From Amoebidium appalachense (taxonomy: Eukaryota; Ichthyosporea): DNA of 64,000 nucleotides. The position numbers were made by a program, and so were the translations under genes. The first letter of the stretch is position 1; every line of letters starts with the position of its first letter. A model generated the notes under the pieces. That model was not told the origin of the DNA. It saw nothing but the letters and a program-made list of their open reading frames with translations, and did no database searches. The stretch covers positions 5,456,001 to 5,520,000 of the forward strand of contig CAVNZM010000003.1 of the NCBI GenBank assembly GCA_963693365.1, written 5' to 3'. This document shows, piece by piece, positions 11,554 to 23,399 of the stretch.

Positions 11554-12008
11554 CGACACGCACATACGCATGCGCGCACACACCACCTACAAACACGCAC
11601 TGACACACAAACACACATTTTTTATTTTTTATTTATCCGGTTTTGTTCCCGGAGGGACCCTCAGGGGCCCTCAGGGGAACTACCGTCTTCCCAACCAGCA
11701 CCGACTATACTCTAGCTAGGCGGATACAGTGCCATCAACACACAAACACGGCAAACACACATGCATTGTCACGCACACACGCACACATGCGCCACACACA
11801 CACACACAACCACGCACGATACACGCACACACACACACACGCCCGCGCGCGCACACACACACACACACACCGGGCCACACGCAAACACACCCCCGTGACA
11901 CACGTATACAAAATTCACACGTACACACAGTTATGCAAACACACACACATTCATGCACAAAAAGGTGCATTAAAGGCTGTTCACGTGCACAGCCTCAGGA
12001 AGTTAGAG

Positions 12009-12049
<41 letters not shown>

Positions 12050-12445
12050 TCTTACATTTCTCCCAGGTTCGGTAGCCCCGGGACAATCTTTTTTTATTTT
12101 TTTAACCCCCAAAAAACAGGGCCAACTGCATGATGTAACATCTAAGTTAATTTCCCACACTGTACGTACTGTATTCTATAATAGGCTTGCCCTCGACACC
12201 TGTACAGGTGTTTACACAACTTCCTGTTTGCATATGCATACACCGTGGAGACTCTATTTTTCTTTCTCGGAATTGATGGGCCCTAAAATAAAAAGACATG
12301 AAACATTAGTACTAGTGCTCTTTTGCAATCGTCGAATTATACCTCTCACTTTCTTAAAGGCAATACATTCAGTTCGAATCCATACAACTTTGTTATTTTG
12401 AGATCCCTCTCGTTCTCTCTCTCTTGACAGTGGCTGTACAACAAC

Positions 12446-12449
<4 letters not shown>

Positions 12450-12540
<91 letters not shown>

Positions 12541-12547
12541 GCATCGT

Positions 12548-12630
<83 letters not shown>

Positions 12631-12678
12631 ACACACACGCCACCGTGGGTGTGTGTGTGTGTGTGTGTGTCTGTGTAC

Positions 12679-12728
<50 letters not shown>

Positions 12729-12810
12729 GTGTGTGTGTGTCACAGTGTGTATGTGCATGTGTGCGTGTGTGTTTCATGGTGACTCCCTCCCTCTCCCTCT
12801 CTCCCTCTCT

Positions 12811-12843
<33 letters not shown>

Positions 12844-12906
12844 GATCTCTCTCTCTAGATCTCTCTCTCTCTCTCTCTTCTCTCTTTCTCCCTCCCTCTC
12901 TCTCTC

Positions 12907-12985
<79 letters not shown>
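12450..12985. repeat. Compound (CA)n-(GT)n-(CT)n microsatellite
   Basis: (CA)n on the plus strand to about 12,640 switches at CACGCCACCGTGGGTG to (GT)n until about 12,770, making an inverted pair of dinucleotide arms. Long CT-rich sequence follows with two AGATCT-containing interruptions. Confidence 0.9.
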
Positions 12986-12989
<4 letters not shown>

Positions 12990-14261
12990 GTGGGTGTGTA
13001 CATGTGTGTGTGTGTGTGTTTGGGGGGGGGTGGGGGGGTGGGGGGTAGGGGGGGTTCATGCCTTCTTGCCCGATGCTTCTGCACGACGCTGTGGGCCTTT
13101 CAGTGCTATGTGGTGTGTCACTGGAAAAAAATAGACATTATGGCACCATATATGCACAGCAAAAGACAACGTCCCAGTACATCACACTTCAAGTTGCACT
13201 GTGATCTATAGATATATTCGAAAAAAGAATGGATATCTCGGAATATCCATTGTATTTTCTGGTGCATACCAAGAGTCGTGCACAATTATATGTTATAATA
13301 CGTAGTATTTACATATTGTAAGATCTTCTCAGTTCGTGTTATGTTTTCATTCATTTACTTAATGAAAAAGATGTGCTCCTTGTACGTAAATTATGACATC
13401 GATCTCCAGTGTATTTGAGTACTTGTAATCGTGTTGTGTCGGCTATATTCGTGTGTTTAGATATCGATTACAGCAACTGATTATAGGTACACGAGTCTAC
13501 CCAGTGAGGGAGACACGTGTACATGTTATGTGTACATGAATATCTTCGGTTATAACTGTGTTTTGCTGTTCGTGTTTTCTGTCCTGCTTTCTTTTCTTTT
13601 TCCTCTTTCTTCGTCTTTTCTTTTCTCTTTCTTTCTTCTCTTGTTTCCTTTCATTTAATTATATTTCTCTCTCACTAATATACGTTGAGTAGATTTATAT
13701 TACTCGTTATGTTTTGATTGGTAGAAAAACACTTAGGTTACACTTTAGCTTGTCAGGTATGATTCATAGCTTAGTCAACCACTTTTGTTTTGTGTGTTGC
13801 CGTACTATATCCAATCAGTGGACTTAGTCAGAAAATGTCTGAGTCTTTGTAGCCGATGATAGGTTAGAAACACCACCTCTTTCCTCGTTACTCTTCACCT
13901 CTTTTCTTTCTTATAGCTGTGACCTATGGTGTGTGTTCCCGCGTCTCCGGATCTATCCGGGAAATAATCAGTTAATTATGATTGGTTATTTTAGACATAG
14001 ATCTGATTTCCGACTGGTCGGAAATCATGTATGGATTTAACTTAAGGGAATTTCAGGTATTTATTAGCGATCAAAATAAATTGAGTTCAGTCGTGTCTAA
14101 ACATTGATGTCTGTTGTGTACACTGCTCCGATCGTTCCGTGTTTTGTTGTTGTGTGTGTCTGTGGTGTTTTCACACTGCACCACTGTGTCTCTGCTTACA
14201 TCCTAAATACTTATAGAATTTAACATTATAAGCTGGCAAGTCATGTACAGGCTGGAGTCAT

Positions 14262-14285
14262 CCCCCCCCCCCCCCCCCCCCTTTT

Positions 14286-14336
<51 letters not shown>
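14262..14336. repeat. Triple homopolymer block C-T-G
   Basis: About 20 C, then 15 T, then about 40 G in direct succession. The C and G runs can pair around the T loop. Confidence 0.9.
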
Positions 14337-14606
14337 TTTGGTCAATGCGTCCACAAGTATGTCATGTACTCCTTGTATCACTTTGTCATCATACTTTCAA
14401 TTTATTACGTAGCCTGAATCCATTCTTATAATAATAGAAGCCCAGCAGATACATACACAATCGAAGTGTGAGATAAACATGTGACTAGATAGTTGAATTA
14501 AAGTGCCACGTGGCCAATTTCATTCACAACGCTAGCATTGCGGAAATATTAATTAAATTCTGTTATTTTGGAGCTTTCCATGTTTACGAATGGGCACTCT
14601 CTCTTT

Positions 14607-15582
14607 TTACTTCTGTTCAACGCATACACTCGATTCTGCTATTGGTAGATCTATCAGACTGTACCCGTACCTCGTGGGGCTAAAGTTGGTTGGGGGCAGA
14701 GGGCCCCTAGGCTCCTGCGCCTTTGCCCACTGGCCCAAAACATATTTATCATATGCTCGTGCTGCTTCGATTGCTGTCAAAAAACACCCGATGAGTTTTT
14801 TCCTCATGGCTGGCAGGTCATGGGATGACATAGCTGCTTGGAGTTTCATGTCCCTGATGAATTTACCTGGGCCTATGTAGACGACATATGATAGTTTTCT
14901 TGTCTTATCTCTTGTCACGCCGATTTATTCATCGGCTTTGCACCTCCCCCTCTGTCAGGTAGTCTGTTTCTATGTAGAAGTTGATGCGCCATAGGCGTTC
15001 AGTCTTGGACATATCCAACGATTGAACCGCCGCATCCACCGCTACCGCAGCCTCACTGTCCGCCGTGAAAGTTCCTAAACTTTTTACTCCAAGTCCGGAA
15101 CCTCTTACTCCAGCTCTCCAGGGTTTGGTAGACGCACAGGTTGGAAGGAAAACTACCCCCCGATATGGCGTTGCTTTCTTCCATTCCAACCTTTCCGTTC
15201 ACCGGGCCTTTACCTTTCGCAACTCTGCACGAGTGGCTTTAAACGGCTCGAGGTTTCCCAATGCAACGTTTGTCTTGGCAAGATAGCAGCTGCTAAGTAC
15301 ACCCTGTCCTAACAAATATTTGACTGCAACATCATAGTGGCGGGCTGCTACCACCTCGTCAGTGAAATAACCAATGTGGAGAACGTTGCTCACCGCTGTC
15401 CTCCATTTTGAATCCCTCTTGCTCCATTGTACGCCTCGATATTGGGAGCTGTGTTTGCGTGGTGACGTAGACATGTGTCTAACTGCAGTCCGTTGGTATA
15501 TACACATGCTGGCTGGCTGTTCTGTAAACGTGGCAGTCCGCATCTGCGAACCAGCAGTCAACTTCAAAGCTGTCGTCATCAA
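14607..15582 (-). pseudogene. Triple AP2-like domain gene, broken by a stop and a frameshift
   Basis: Three AP2-like segments follow each other on the minus strand. Segment 1 (15,582-15,199) has QYRGVQWSKRDSKW and IGYFTDEVVAARHYDVA. Segment 2 (15,189-14,929) has PYRGVVFLP and LGTFTADSEAAVAVDAAV. Segment 3 (14,918-14,607) has GCFLTAIEAARAYDKYVLG. Segments 1 and 2 are in the same frame, separated by one in-frame TGA at 15,201-15,199. Segments 2 and 3 are separated by a stop and a one-base shift, which shows when aligned with the intact copy at 10,860-10,910. An AP2 transcription-factor origin is likely. An unrecognised intron could also remove the first stop, since a GTAAAG donor-like motif sits there. 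Confidence 0.6.
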
Positions 15583-16509
15583 TATGATACTATAAACAGC
15601 ATGCTGTTTATAGGACAGTGAAAGGCAGACAAGGGAGAGAGAGAGGTTCTAACTCTGGAGGTGAGGGGGCATGTGTGGCACTGCGTCTGACTCAGAGTAT
15701 GCATGCATGTGCACGTGCATGAAGATATGAGTGTAATGCACGTGTGCATCCTAGCATCCTTTCATGTGCGTGTACGTGTATCACAAGGACGAGAAGCAGG
15801 TGAGCCGATTTACCGGTTGGTTGTGGGCATTTTCCCGGGTGTGTATGTGTGCCCCCGGGAATGTTTTTTCATTGACCAACACTGTTTCTGCCCACACTAA
15901 TCCTGTAGTGTGTGTTGTGAAAATAATTGACACTCTGCCCGTGTATGCACACAGGTCCGACCCCAAGCGCACACAGTGACTTTGTGCTTGGGTACATGTG
16001 AGTGTTTATATGCCCGCGCGTGTGCCTGTGTGCAGGCAGGGCTGTTAAAGTGTGCGTGTTTTGTGTCTATGATTGTTTGGAAGGAGGTGAAATGATCACA
16101 CATAGGCGGAAGCACGAAAATATACATAACACCAATTGGGTTCACGCTTTAGAGTGACTCATCAGTTCGTCTATATATGCATTCAGAACAAGATTAGCTT
16201 ACCCAGAAGCGACAATCCGAAAACAAAAAAGAAGAAAGTAATACACGAGGCTGCTCACCTGCAAAGCCCCCGCCTGCCCTTTCCTGCCAGTGTGTGGATG
16301 GAAGGCGAGAGTGTGGGCTGGGCTGGTCTGGTGACCCATAGTGGCCGGCTGGTCACAAATACTGTATGGGAAGATGGGTTAGCGGAAAGAAAAGTACCTA
16401 AAGCCAGTATGTGGATAGAGGGAAAGGGCATCAAAAGAAAATCCCTCATCACCAGAACAATGTACATGGAAGTGTGTAAACAACCGTAGAGAAAGTCAAC
16501 TGAACAGAC

Positions 16510-16758
<249 letters not shown>

Positions 16759-16891
16759 GAGGACAGCCTCCATGATAGGATCAAGAGGACGCTGAATTTT
16801 GAAGGAGAGGAATTACAGACCGCAATGTGGAAAAGGGCAAACGAATGAGCAGGTATTAAATGGAGCAGGCAAGAGCATTTTTCAGTACTTA

Positions 16892-16926
<35 letters not shown>

Positions 16927-19335
16927 CACATCAGAAGTTTAGGATAGTGGAAGGGGCTGCACCTGAAAAAAAAAAAGTCCGAATACGAAAACTAGAAACA
17001 AAAAAAAAAGTGCATGCAAGAGACACTTGAACAGAGCCCATCATCAGGGGGGTTCTTATGCCTCCACCAAAGAATGGGTTTCGACTCAATTTTTTTTCAT
17101 GTGTGGTTCCCACCCATATGTTGTTTCAACGACAACACACCAATCAGCTCGTCTTGTCACGGAGAGGGGCTATGATTTAGAGAAAGCGAGGGGTGGTGGT
17201 GTGTGCGGGTGTTGGTGTGTTTGCTGGGTTTAGAGGGAGCGAACTCTGAACATAGAAAGTTGTGGAACAGCAGAAAGGGGAGTCAAGGCAGCAATAATGC
17301 TCACTTGGAAAGACTGTTGGGGGGGTCTGTGGATGGGATGGGGGCCTGGATGTGAAAATGTGGGTATCCGATGTGTGCTTATAAATCTGCGTGTGTGAGC
17401 ATTGTATAAGCAACATGTGTGTGAGCATATGTGGGTGGGAAGTTCTTGCATGGCTTTTGTTCGCCTGTGGGTGTGTGAAAGCAGCACAGAGACAACAGTA
17501 ACACCTCCCATTGTGCTGGGTGCAGAAAAGAAGATGTTAGAGCAATTAAGGTACATGTGTGCAGCTGTGTGAGGTGTGAGTGAGTGAGTGAGTGAGTGAG
17601 TGAGTGAGTGTGTGTGTGTGTGCGCGCACACATGCGCGACTGAGGGGAGGGGGGAGGGGGAGGGGGGGGGAGGGGGGGGGGGAGGGGCACATGTTCATTT
17701 GCTTGAATAATACCTAGAGGATGAAAAGGGGAAAGATTATCCACACATGCCCCAAAAGCCTAAAACATTTATCCAATTAGATAAGCTTGCTTTTAACTCA
17801 CCACGTGCTTACGTGTTGTGAGTGTGGGTAGGTGTACGGACTTATGCACGCGGTTGCGATTGTGTTTGTTTGTGCGTATGTGTCTTGTGGACTTGGTGGA
17901 ATCTTAGCAAATATAGGCCACCCACCTTCATTTTCAAAAACCCACCGCCGAGGCCCAAAATGGCTGCTGGCCTCCGCGCCGTGGCTGCATGCATCCCCTG
18001 CACTTGATATTGGTCCAATCAGTGCATGGTATTGGGGAGAGATTCCGAGCCCAAGAGTGGACATTGATCTGTATTCATTGCCTCTGGACGTGATAATCAG
18101 TATGACCCAAGGGGGATGATACCTGCAATTAATGTGTTATCAAAAAGATAGAACTCCAAAGCTCAGCGGGAGAAGGGGGGGGGGGGGGGGGGAGGCATTG
18201 GCGGCCGTTAGGTCTTTGTGGGGGGGGGGGGGGGGGGGGGGGGACGGGGACGGAAGACCGATAATGAAGGCGGAAGCCACCGTGATCAGATCGAGGAGAA
18301 AGGGGGGGGGGGGAGGAGGAGGGGGGGGGGGGGGGGGGATGGAGAAAACGGGAGGGGTGCGGTACTGAATAATCTATGGGGTGGCAAGAGAAGGAATGGC
18401 TCATGACGGCAGTTGACCTGCCTTTTTGCGACATCTGATTGGTGGAAATTGGTGGAAATCAAGGGATTTCAAGCTGTGTGAAAACCACTAGACACAAATT
18501 TTGGTCAGCAGATTTTGTACTATTTGATTTTGTAGGCCGCATGCATGTCGATAATAAGAATCGCATGCCCCTTACTTCCAAGCGTATGTATGAATGTGAA
18601 CCAAATTCGAATGTTAACCTTTTCATCACGAAACATGCTGTACGCAGTCCACCATGTTTGATAATTAGGCTGTATTTCAACGTGCGAGCAACCCTCAGCT
18701 TTCAACAATATCTCCTCTACTATGTAGCTCCAGCTGCGCGTCGATGAGTCACAGTAGCTCATGTTCCCCCCCCCCCCCCCCCCCCCCCCCCCGAAGAAGC
18801 AGTATGGGATTATAGTTTGCTTGAGGGTTTGTGAAGTACTAGGTTATATGGTGCAAAAAGCTAACTACATAGTATGTTATTCCGTTTTGAGCTTTGCTTA
18901 ACATTGATGTTGAACATACACTGTTGCGGTTTTGTGCTGGTCAACATCAAAACCAATGCTGCAATTGTATTACTGATACAGCACCACTTCTGCTAGGGTG
19001 TTGACCAATAGCAACTTGCTCAGCCGACAGGTCTCATGTGTCATTCGTTCTCTTGCCACCCCATATTAACGAGGAGGTTGGTGTATTAAAGTGCAGGGGA
19101 GGAGCGTGATGGTCGTGGTGGTGGTGGTGGTGGGGGGGGGGGGGGGGGGGGGGGGGAGGGGGTGGAGGGGAGGGGGGAGGGGGAAGGGGGAGCTAATTCT
19201 ACTTCTCAATTCCCTGCGCGCACCATTTTATAACACCGTACATCCATGACACACGGTCACGTTCATCTAAGAGCCCCCCCCTCCCCTCCCTCCCCCCTTC
19301 CCTGGATCCCCTTTTCCCCTGCATCAATCCACGTA

Positions 19336-19371
<36 letters not shown>

Positions 19372-19787
19372 ACCCCCCTCGGGCCCCTCCCTCCCCTGCG
19401 CCAGCACAAATAACCAACCACCCCCCTTCTCGAGACAAGTGCCTATGTTCACCGCTTATTTCCACCCTTCAACAACTTTTCAAACACTAAGGGCTGAAGA
19501 GTTAATAAGCGTGACAAGGTTGCTGCGGTGGTTTGCAGGCTGGCGTTGATTGCCGGTGTTGGCTCAATCTGCATCACCATTATACCGCCTTTCCTTTCTC
19601 TCATTTTCTTTTACCTTCTACAAGGGAGGTGCAAGCGGGGGCATATGCACTTCCGCCCCATCTTTCACACTCTTCATCTCCCATAGCGGAAGCAATCAGA
19701 TGCCATAACAGTGTATTTTTTCCCCCACGGGGAGGAGGGGGTGGGGGGAAGGGGGGGAGGGCCCCGGGGGGAGGGTCTTGAGGGGTT

Positions 19788-19812
19788 GGTGTGTGTGTGT
19801 GTGTGTGTGTGT

Positions 19813-19901
<89 letters not shown>

Positions 19902-19906
19902 CGTGT

Positions 19907-19970
<64 letters not shown>
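19788..19970 (+). repeat. (GT)n microsatellite with CG island
   Basis: About 180 bp of (GT)n with a short alternating GCGCGCGCGCG interruption near 19,892. The alternating purine-pyrimidine sequence can adopt Z-DNA. Confidence 0.9.
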
Positions 19971-19971
<1 letters not shown>

Positions 19972-21001
19972 TGGGCGAAGAGAACGAGGGGGCGGAGTTC
20001 GAGGGGGGAGAGGGGGAGGAGGGGGGAGGGTCAAAACGTGCTTACCCTTGCGCATATCGACACAGCAGGGGTGTGCCAGGCTAAAGAGATGCTGCAAGTT
20101 GCAGCCCTCTGTCCAAACATGGTCTGTGGTGATGGTGGTACAGAAGCCCGTGTGAGGGAGAAATGGGAGGGGATAAGGTGAAGGGGGAGGGGGGGAGGGG
20201 GGGAGGGGGGCAGGTGGTTAGCCATGGAGTCTTCCTGTGTTAATGAGTTTCGTGGCCTGAAAATTATTCATCGAACCAGAAATGGTAGGTGTATAGATGG
20301 TGAGAACTACAATTCGGTCAGAGAATAAAGGTAATGGTGTGAGAGGTGCTAGTAGTGGCGGTGCTGTTTAATGGGTGGGTGGGTAGATAGGGATAAGCGG
20401 CATCTAGGTAGTAGTGAAACGGTCGGTGATTGCATGGGTAGGTTTTTCCCGGGGGTGGGAGAGGGGTGGGGTGGGAGGAGGGGCGGGAGACGGGGAGGGG
20501 GGAGGGAGGCGCGAGGTGAAGGGGGGGGGGGGGGGGGGGGGGAGGGGGGGGGGGGGGGGTGGAGGGATGAGGGGGAGGGGGGGGGGGTCGAACCGAACTA
20601 ATTTTTTTGCACGGTCAGCAGGAATTCTTCCCGGCAGGAATCCAGCAGCAACGCGGCAAGACCGTGCAAGAAGCAGCTACAAGAAGCCTGAGCTGAAAGT
20701 GAGCAGTCCGGCGGAAACCAAGGCCTCCTACTCTGACGCGGAAATTTACACCGGCCGGCTGTCTTGAAGGAGGGAGTGACGTCATCAGGTGCGTGTGAGC
20801 ACGGGGATTTCTCGCGGACCACGGTGTGCTTCCGAGAATGTGTTTGCGCAAACCCTGGGAATCTCAGTCAGCCTCGTGGAACCACGCATGCGCCAGCCAC
20901 TCGGACACCACAACGGTGCCGAACCACCTCAGCAAAACAGCACGACGTTCGTCTCACCTGCAAACACACACAATCCTCTGGTGTCTTCCCTGCCTCTGCA
21001 A

Positions 21002-21039
<38 letters not shown>

Positions 21040-21701
21040 AGAAAAGTCTCCCACGCCCTTTCAAGTACCCAGCCCTTCCCGGGCCTGTCACCTACTGAGG
21101 TGACGTATTTTTTCTTACACACACAGCGAACACTGGACTCTCGGGACCGTAGAGCCGCCGCGAGAGAAAGCATGCACGCGGTCGCGAGAGTGTAAGGAGG
21201 CGTGACTGAGGCGAACGGCAAGTTCATAGCAGCCCAGGCACCGTCAGTGTACGTACGTGCCAGGCCCTTCCGCCCCTCCCCCCCGTTCCCCCCCCACCCA
21301 CCCCTCTCGGATGCGCAACTACAAAACCTACAAATCGTGAGAACTTTTCCCAGAAACTCGTATATCTTGTGAAGGGATGATTATTTTTAAAAGCGGAAAA
21401 AACCTTTATAATACAATTTTAAGTCCTCTACTAGTAACTGGCACTTAAAACAACAAAGCGACAGCAGTTTAGTTCAGGCAGTTGATTTGTCGACCATACC
21501 TTCAAATCAATTAGAGAACCCTGTAGATCATGATAGGCTCTTGACTGTCGGATGATCGATCGATCACATGTCCCGCAAAACAAAACTTGAAGAGGTCCCG
21601 TCGAAGTGCCCACACTATCTATTCTCCCACTTTCTCCTAGCTCTTTTTACGGTCACTAAAACTCCGAGTCTTCGAGGCCAAACATACACAAGACAAGTAA
21701 A

Positions 21702-22187
21702 ATGGCATTTGCCGACATTATTCTTGTGCCCCGGCTTGACACAAGCGACACGGTTGACATAGAGTACAAGGATGATGCGCAGTTACTGAAAATCAAGCAC
21801 TATCCTCACTTGGAAGTCCTGCTTACCATCTGGGAGGATACAGCACACATATACTACGCAAACGTCACAACTGCGGATTATGAAGCTGTTCTGCGTCTAA
21901 AGGAACTCTTTATTTTTAAACAATCAGACGTCAGCCCCATAGTCGCTCGTGGGCATCACATCATCCTCCGTGTCACTCCCACTTCCTTCACGTTCTTCCC
22001 CTACATCTTCCCACATGCTCCTCCCCCCGTATCTCTCCTCCCACTCCTCCTCTGCGCTCTGTTCTCCCTCGCCCTCCTGTGCGTACTCGCTTTCGCACAC
22101 ATCGATTCAAATGTCGCTCTTTATTATCTGCTAATAAATAGTATCCTTCGCGCATCCACCCCTAAACCAGGCCATCCGTGGCCCTAA
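21702..22187 (+). CDS. Small leading ORF of the LINE with a membrane segment
   Basis: 161 codons from ATG 21,702 (context AAAATGG), ending in TAA. The N-terminal 90 residues look globular (LLKIKHYPHLEVLLTIWED). A strongly hydrophobic stretch near residues 110-135 (SLLPLLLCALFSLALLCVLA) could span a membrane. I recognise no family. It lies 27 bp upstream of the coiled-coil ORF on the same strand. The stop codon sits in the centre of a 13-bp palindrome, GGCCCTAAGGGCC. Its membership of the LINE is inferred from position only. Confidence 0.5.
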   Translation: MAFADIILVPRLDTSDTVDIEYKDDAQLLKIKHYPHLEVLLTIWEDTAHIYYANVTTADYEAVLRLKELFIFKQSDVSPIVARGHHIILRVTPTSFTFFPYIFPHAPPPVSLLPLLLCALFSLALLCVLAFAHIDSNVALYYLLINSILRASTPKPGHPWP

Positions 22188-22214
22188 GGGCCGGGGAACA
22201 CCCCCATCCATGTC

Positions 22215-23399
22215 ATGGCACATGCCTATAATCGTTTCAGAACCTCTTTCAAAGTTCCATCTACACCCATCACACATGTGCGACCATTAAAACGTCCAGC
22301 AGATACACCTACCACAGATGCACAACCAGAAAAACATCGCCTTAGACTAAGCGCAACACCTATTTACAATACACTACCCATTCAGAATAACACCACACCA
22401 CTCCGTAGAAACACAATAACAACCATGCCGAAACTTTCGGTTGATACAGTACTGGCAGAACTTGCCCTCGTTAAGAAACAGCTAAATGAGCTGTTACCAC
22501 TCAAGAACATGATAGAAAAACTCCAAACAGAAAATACCCAACTCAAGCTCACCATTGATTCACTCACAGCCCAGCTGAACATTAGTGGATCGCAAAACCC
22601 CAAAACTCATGAGCAAACATCTCGCGACGGAGACATTTCCACCCCAACACAAAACAACACAGGACCGGAAGCACAGCTCCCGGCAGAGTTCCTAGAATAT
22701 GCGAACTCTCGTAAAACACCCGAGCTCCGCCAAATTGCCAAGGAAACATATGCCAGCATTCTTGCAGGCAACGAGTACCGCCGCAACTCCCCTCCCAAAC
22801 CGCCGGCTAAGGGGAACACCCAAGCAAACGGTAACATCAACATCCCACCCAAATACGAGAGGGTGTATTTCAAAGTCAAGCACGGCAGACGCCCACACAG
22901 GGCCATGTGGTCCATCTTCAAGGCTCTCGGCTTCCGGTGCTCTCGCATCCTTTGTCTGTCCTTCATTGGATACGATGTGCTGGAAGTAGCAGTACGGGGC
23001 GACTATAACCGTGCGTTCATCCGTGACGCGACAAAGGGGTGTGGAAGCTTCTTCACCCACCTCCCAAGCTACGACCCATGCGCGCCGGAAAACATTCAGA
23101 AAGCAGACAAAGAACGTAAAGTGTCTGCTAAGAATGCGTGCGCCACACGTTGTCGTGTACGCATCAGCAAGGCAAAAGAGTTCCTCGCAAAGTTGGAAAA
23201 CGATGCTACGAGCGTGATAGACACGGACACGAAGGAACCAATGTTTTCTGGTGAGAAACTGCTCGAGCGCAAACGCCGATGCGAGATGGAAATCGAGCTC
23301 TTCTGCGAACTGTTCGCGCTGGCGGAAGGTCGTGCATACGACCCCGTAAGCGACAAGTGGGAACCAACCCCACAGGTGTCGGACCAAACCGATGCCTAA
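22215..23399 (+). CDS. LINE ORF1-like protein (coiled coil, probable RNA-binding)
   Basis: 394 codons. A Thr/Pro-rich N-terminus is followed by a heptad-like coiled coil at about residues 75-120 (LALVKKQLNELLPL, MIEKLQTENTQLKLTI), then a linker. A conserved-looking C-terminal half follows, with basic residues (YFKVKHGRRPHRAMWSIFKA). This arrangement matches LINE ORF1 proteins, which form multimers and bind element RNA. I see no CCHC knuckle. Its TAA stop overlaps the start of the polymerase ORF in ATGCCTAA. Confidence 0.7.
   Translation: MAHAYNRFRTSFKVPSTPITHVRPLKRPADTPTTDAQPEKHRLRLSATPIYNTLPIQNNTTPLRRNTITTMPKLSVDTVLAELALVKKQLNELLPLKNMIEKLQTENTQLKLTIDSLTAQLNISGSQNPKTHEQTSRDGDISTPTQNNTGPEAQLPAEFLEYANSRKTPELRQIAKETYASILAGNEYRRNSPPKPPAKGNTQANGNINIPPKYERVYFKVKHGRRPHRAMWSIFKALGFRCSRILCLSFIGYDVLEVAVRGDYNRAFIRDATKGCGSFFTHLPSYDPCAPENIQKADKERKVSAKNACATRCRVRISKAKEFLAKLENDATSVIDTDTKEPMFSGEKLLERKRRCEMEIELFCELFALAEGRAYDPVSDKWEPTPQVSDQTDA

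Larger units (their letters stand above)
11241..14600. other. Microsatellite-rich intergenic region
   Basis: Simple repeats dominate 11,460-13,060: (CA)n at 11,515-11,610 and 11,750-11,960, poly-C at about 12,009-12,044, a long (CA)n/(GT)n block at 12,450-12,770 and (CT)n at 12,780-12,985. The sequence at 13,060-14,250 is AT-rich and unique. No gene is supported. The His/Thr, Val/Cys and Ser/Leu ORFs here are only repeat translations. Confidence 0.7.

Noticed and set aside
12254-12844. Long Val/Cys, His/Thr and Ser/Leu ORFs
   Set aside because: Direct translations of dinucleotide repeats.
20620-20767. Possible terminal exon (ILPGRNPAATRQDRARSS, ending YTGRLS)
   Set aside because: An acceptor-like TCAG precedes it and the composition is coding-like, but no upstream exon or recognisable domain was found.
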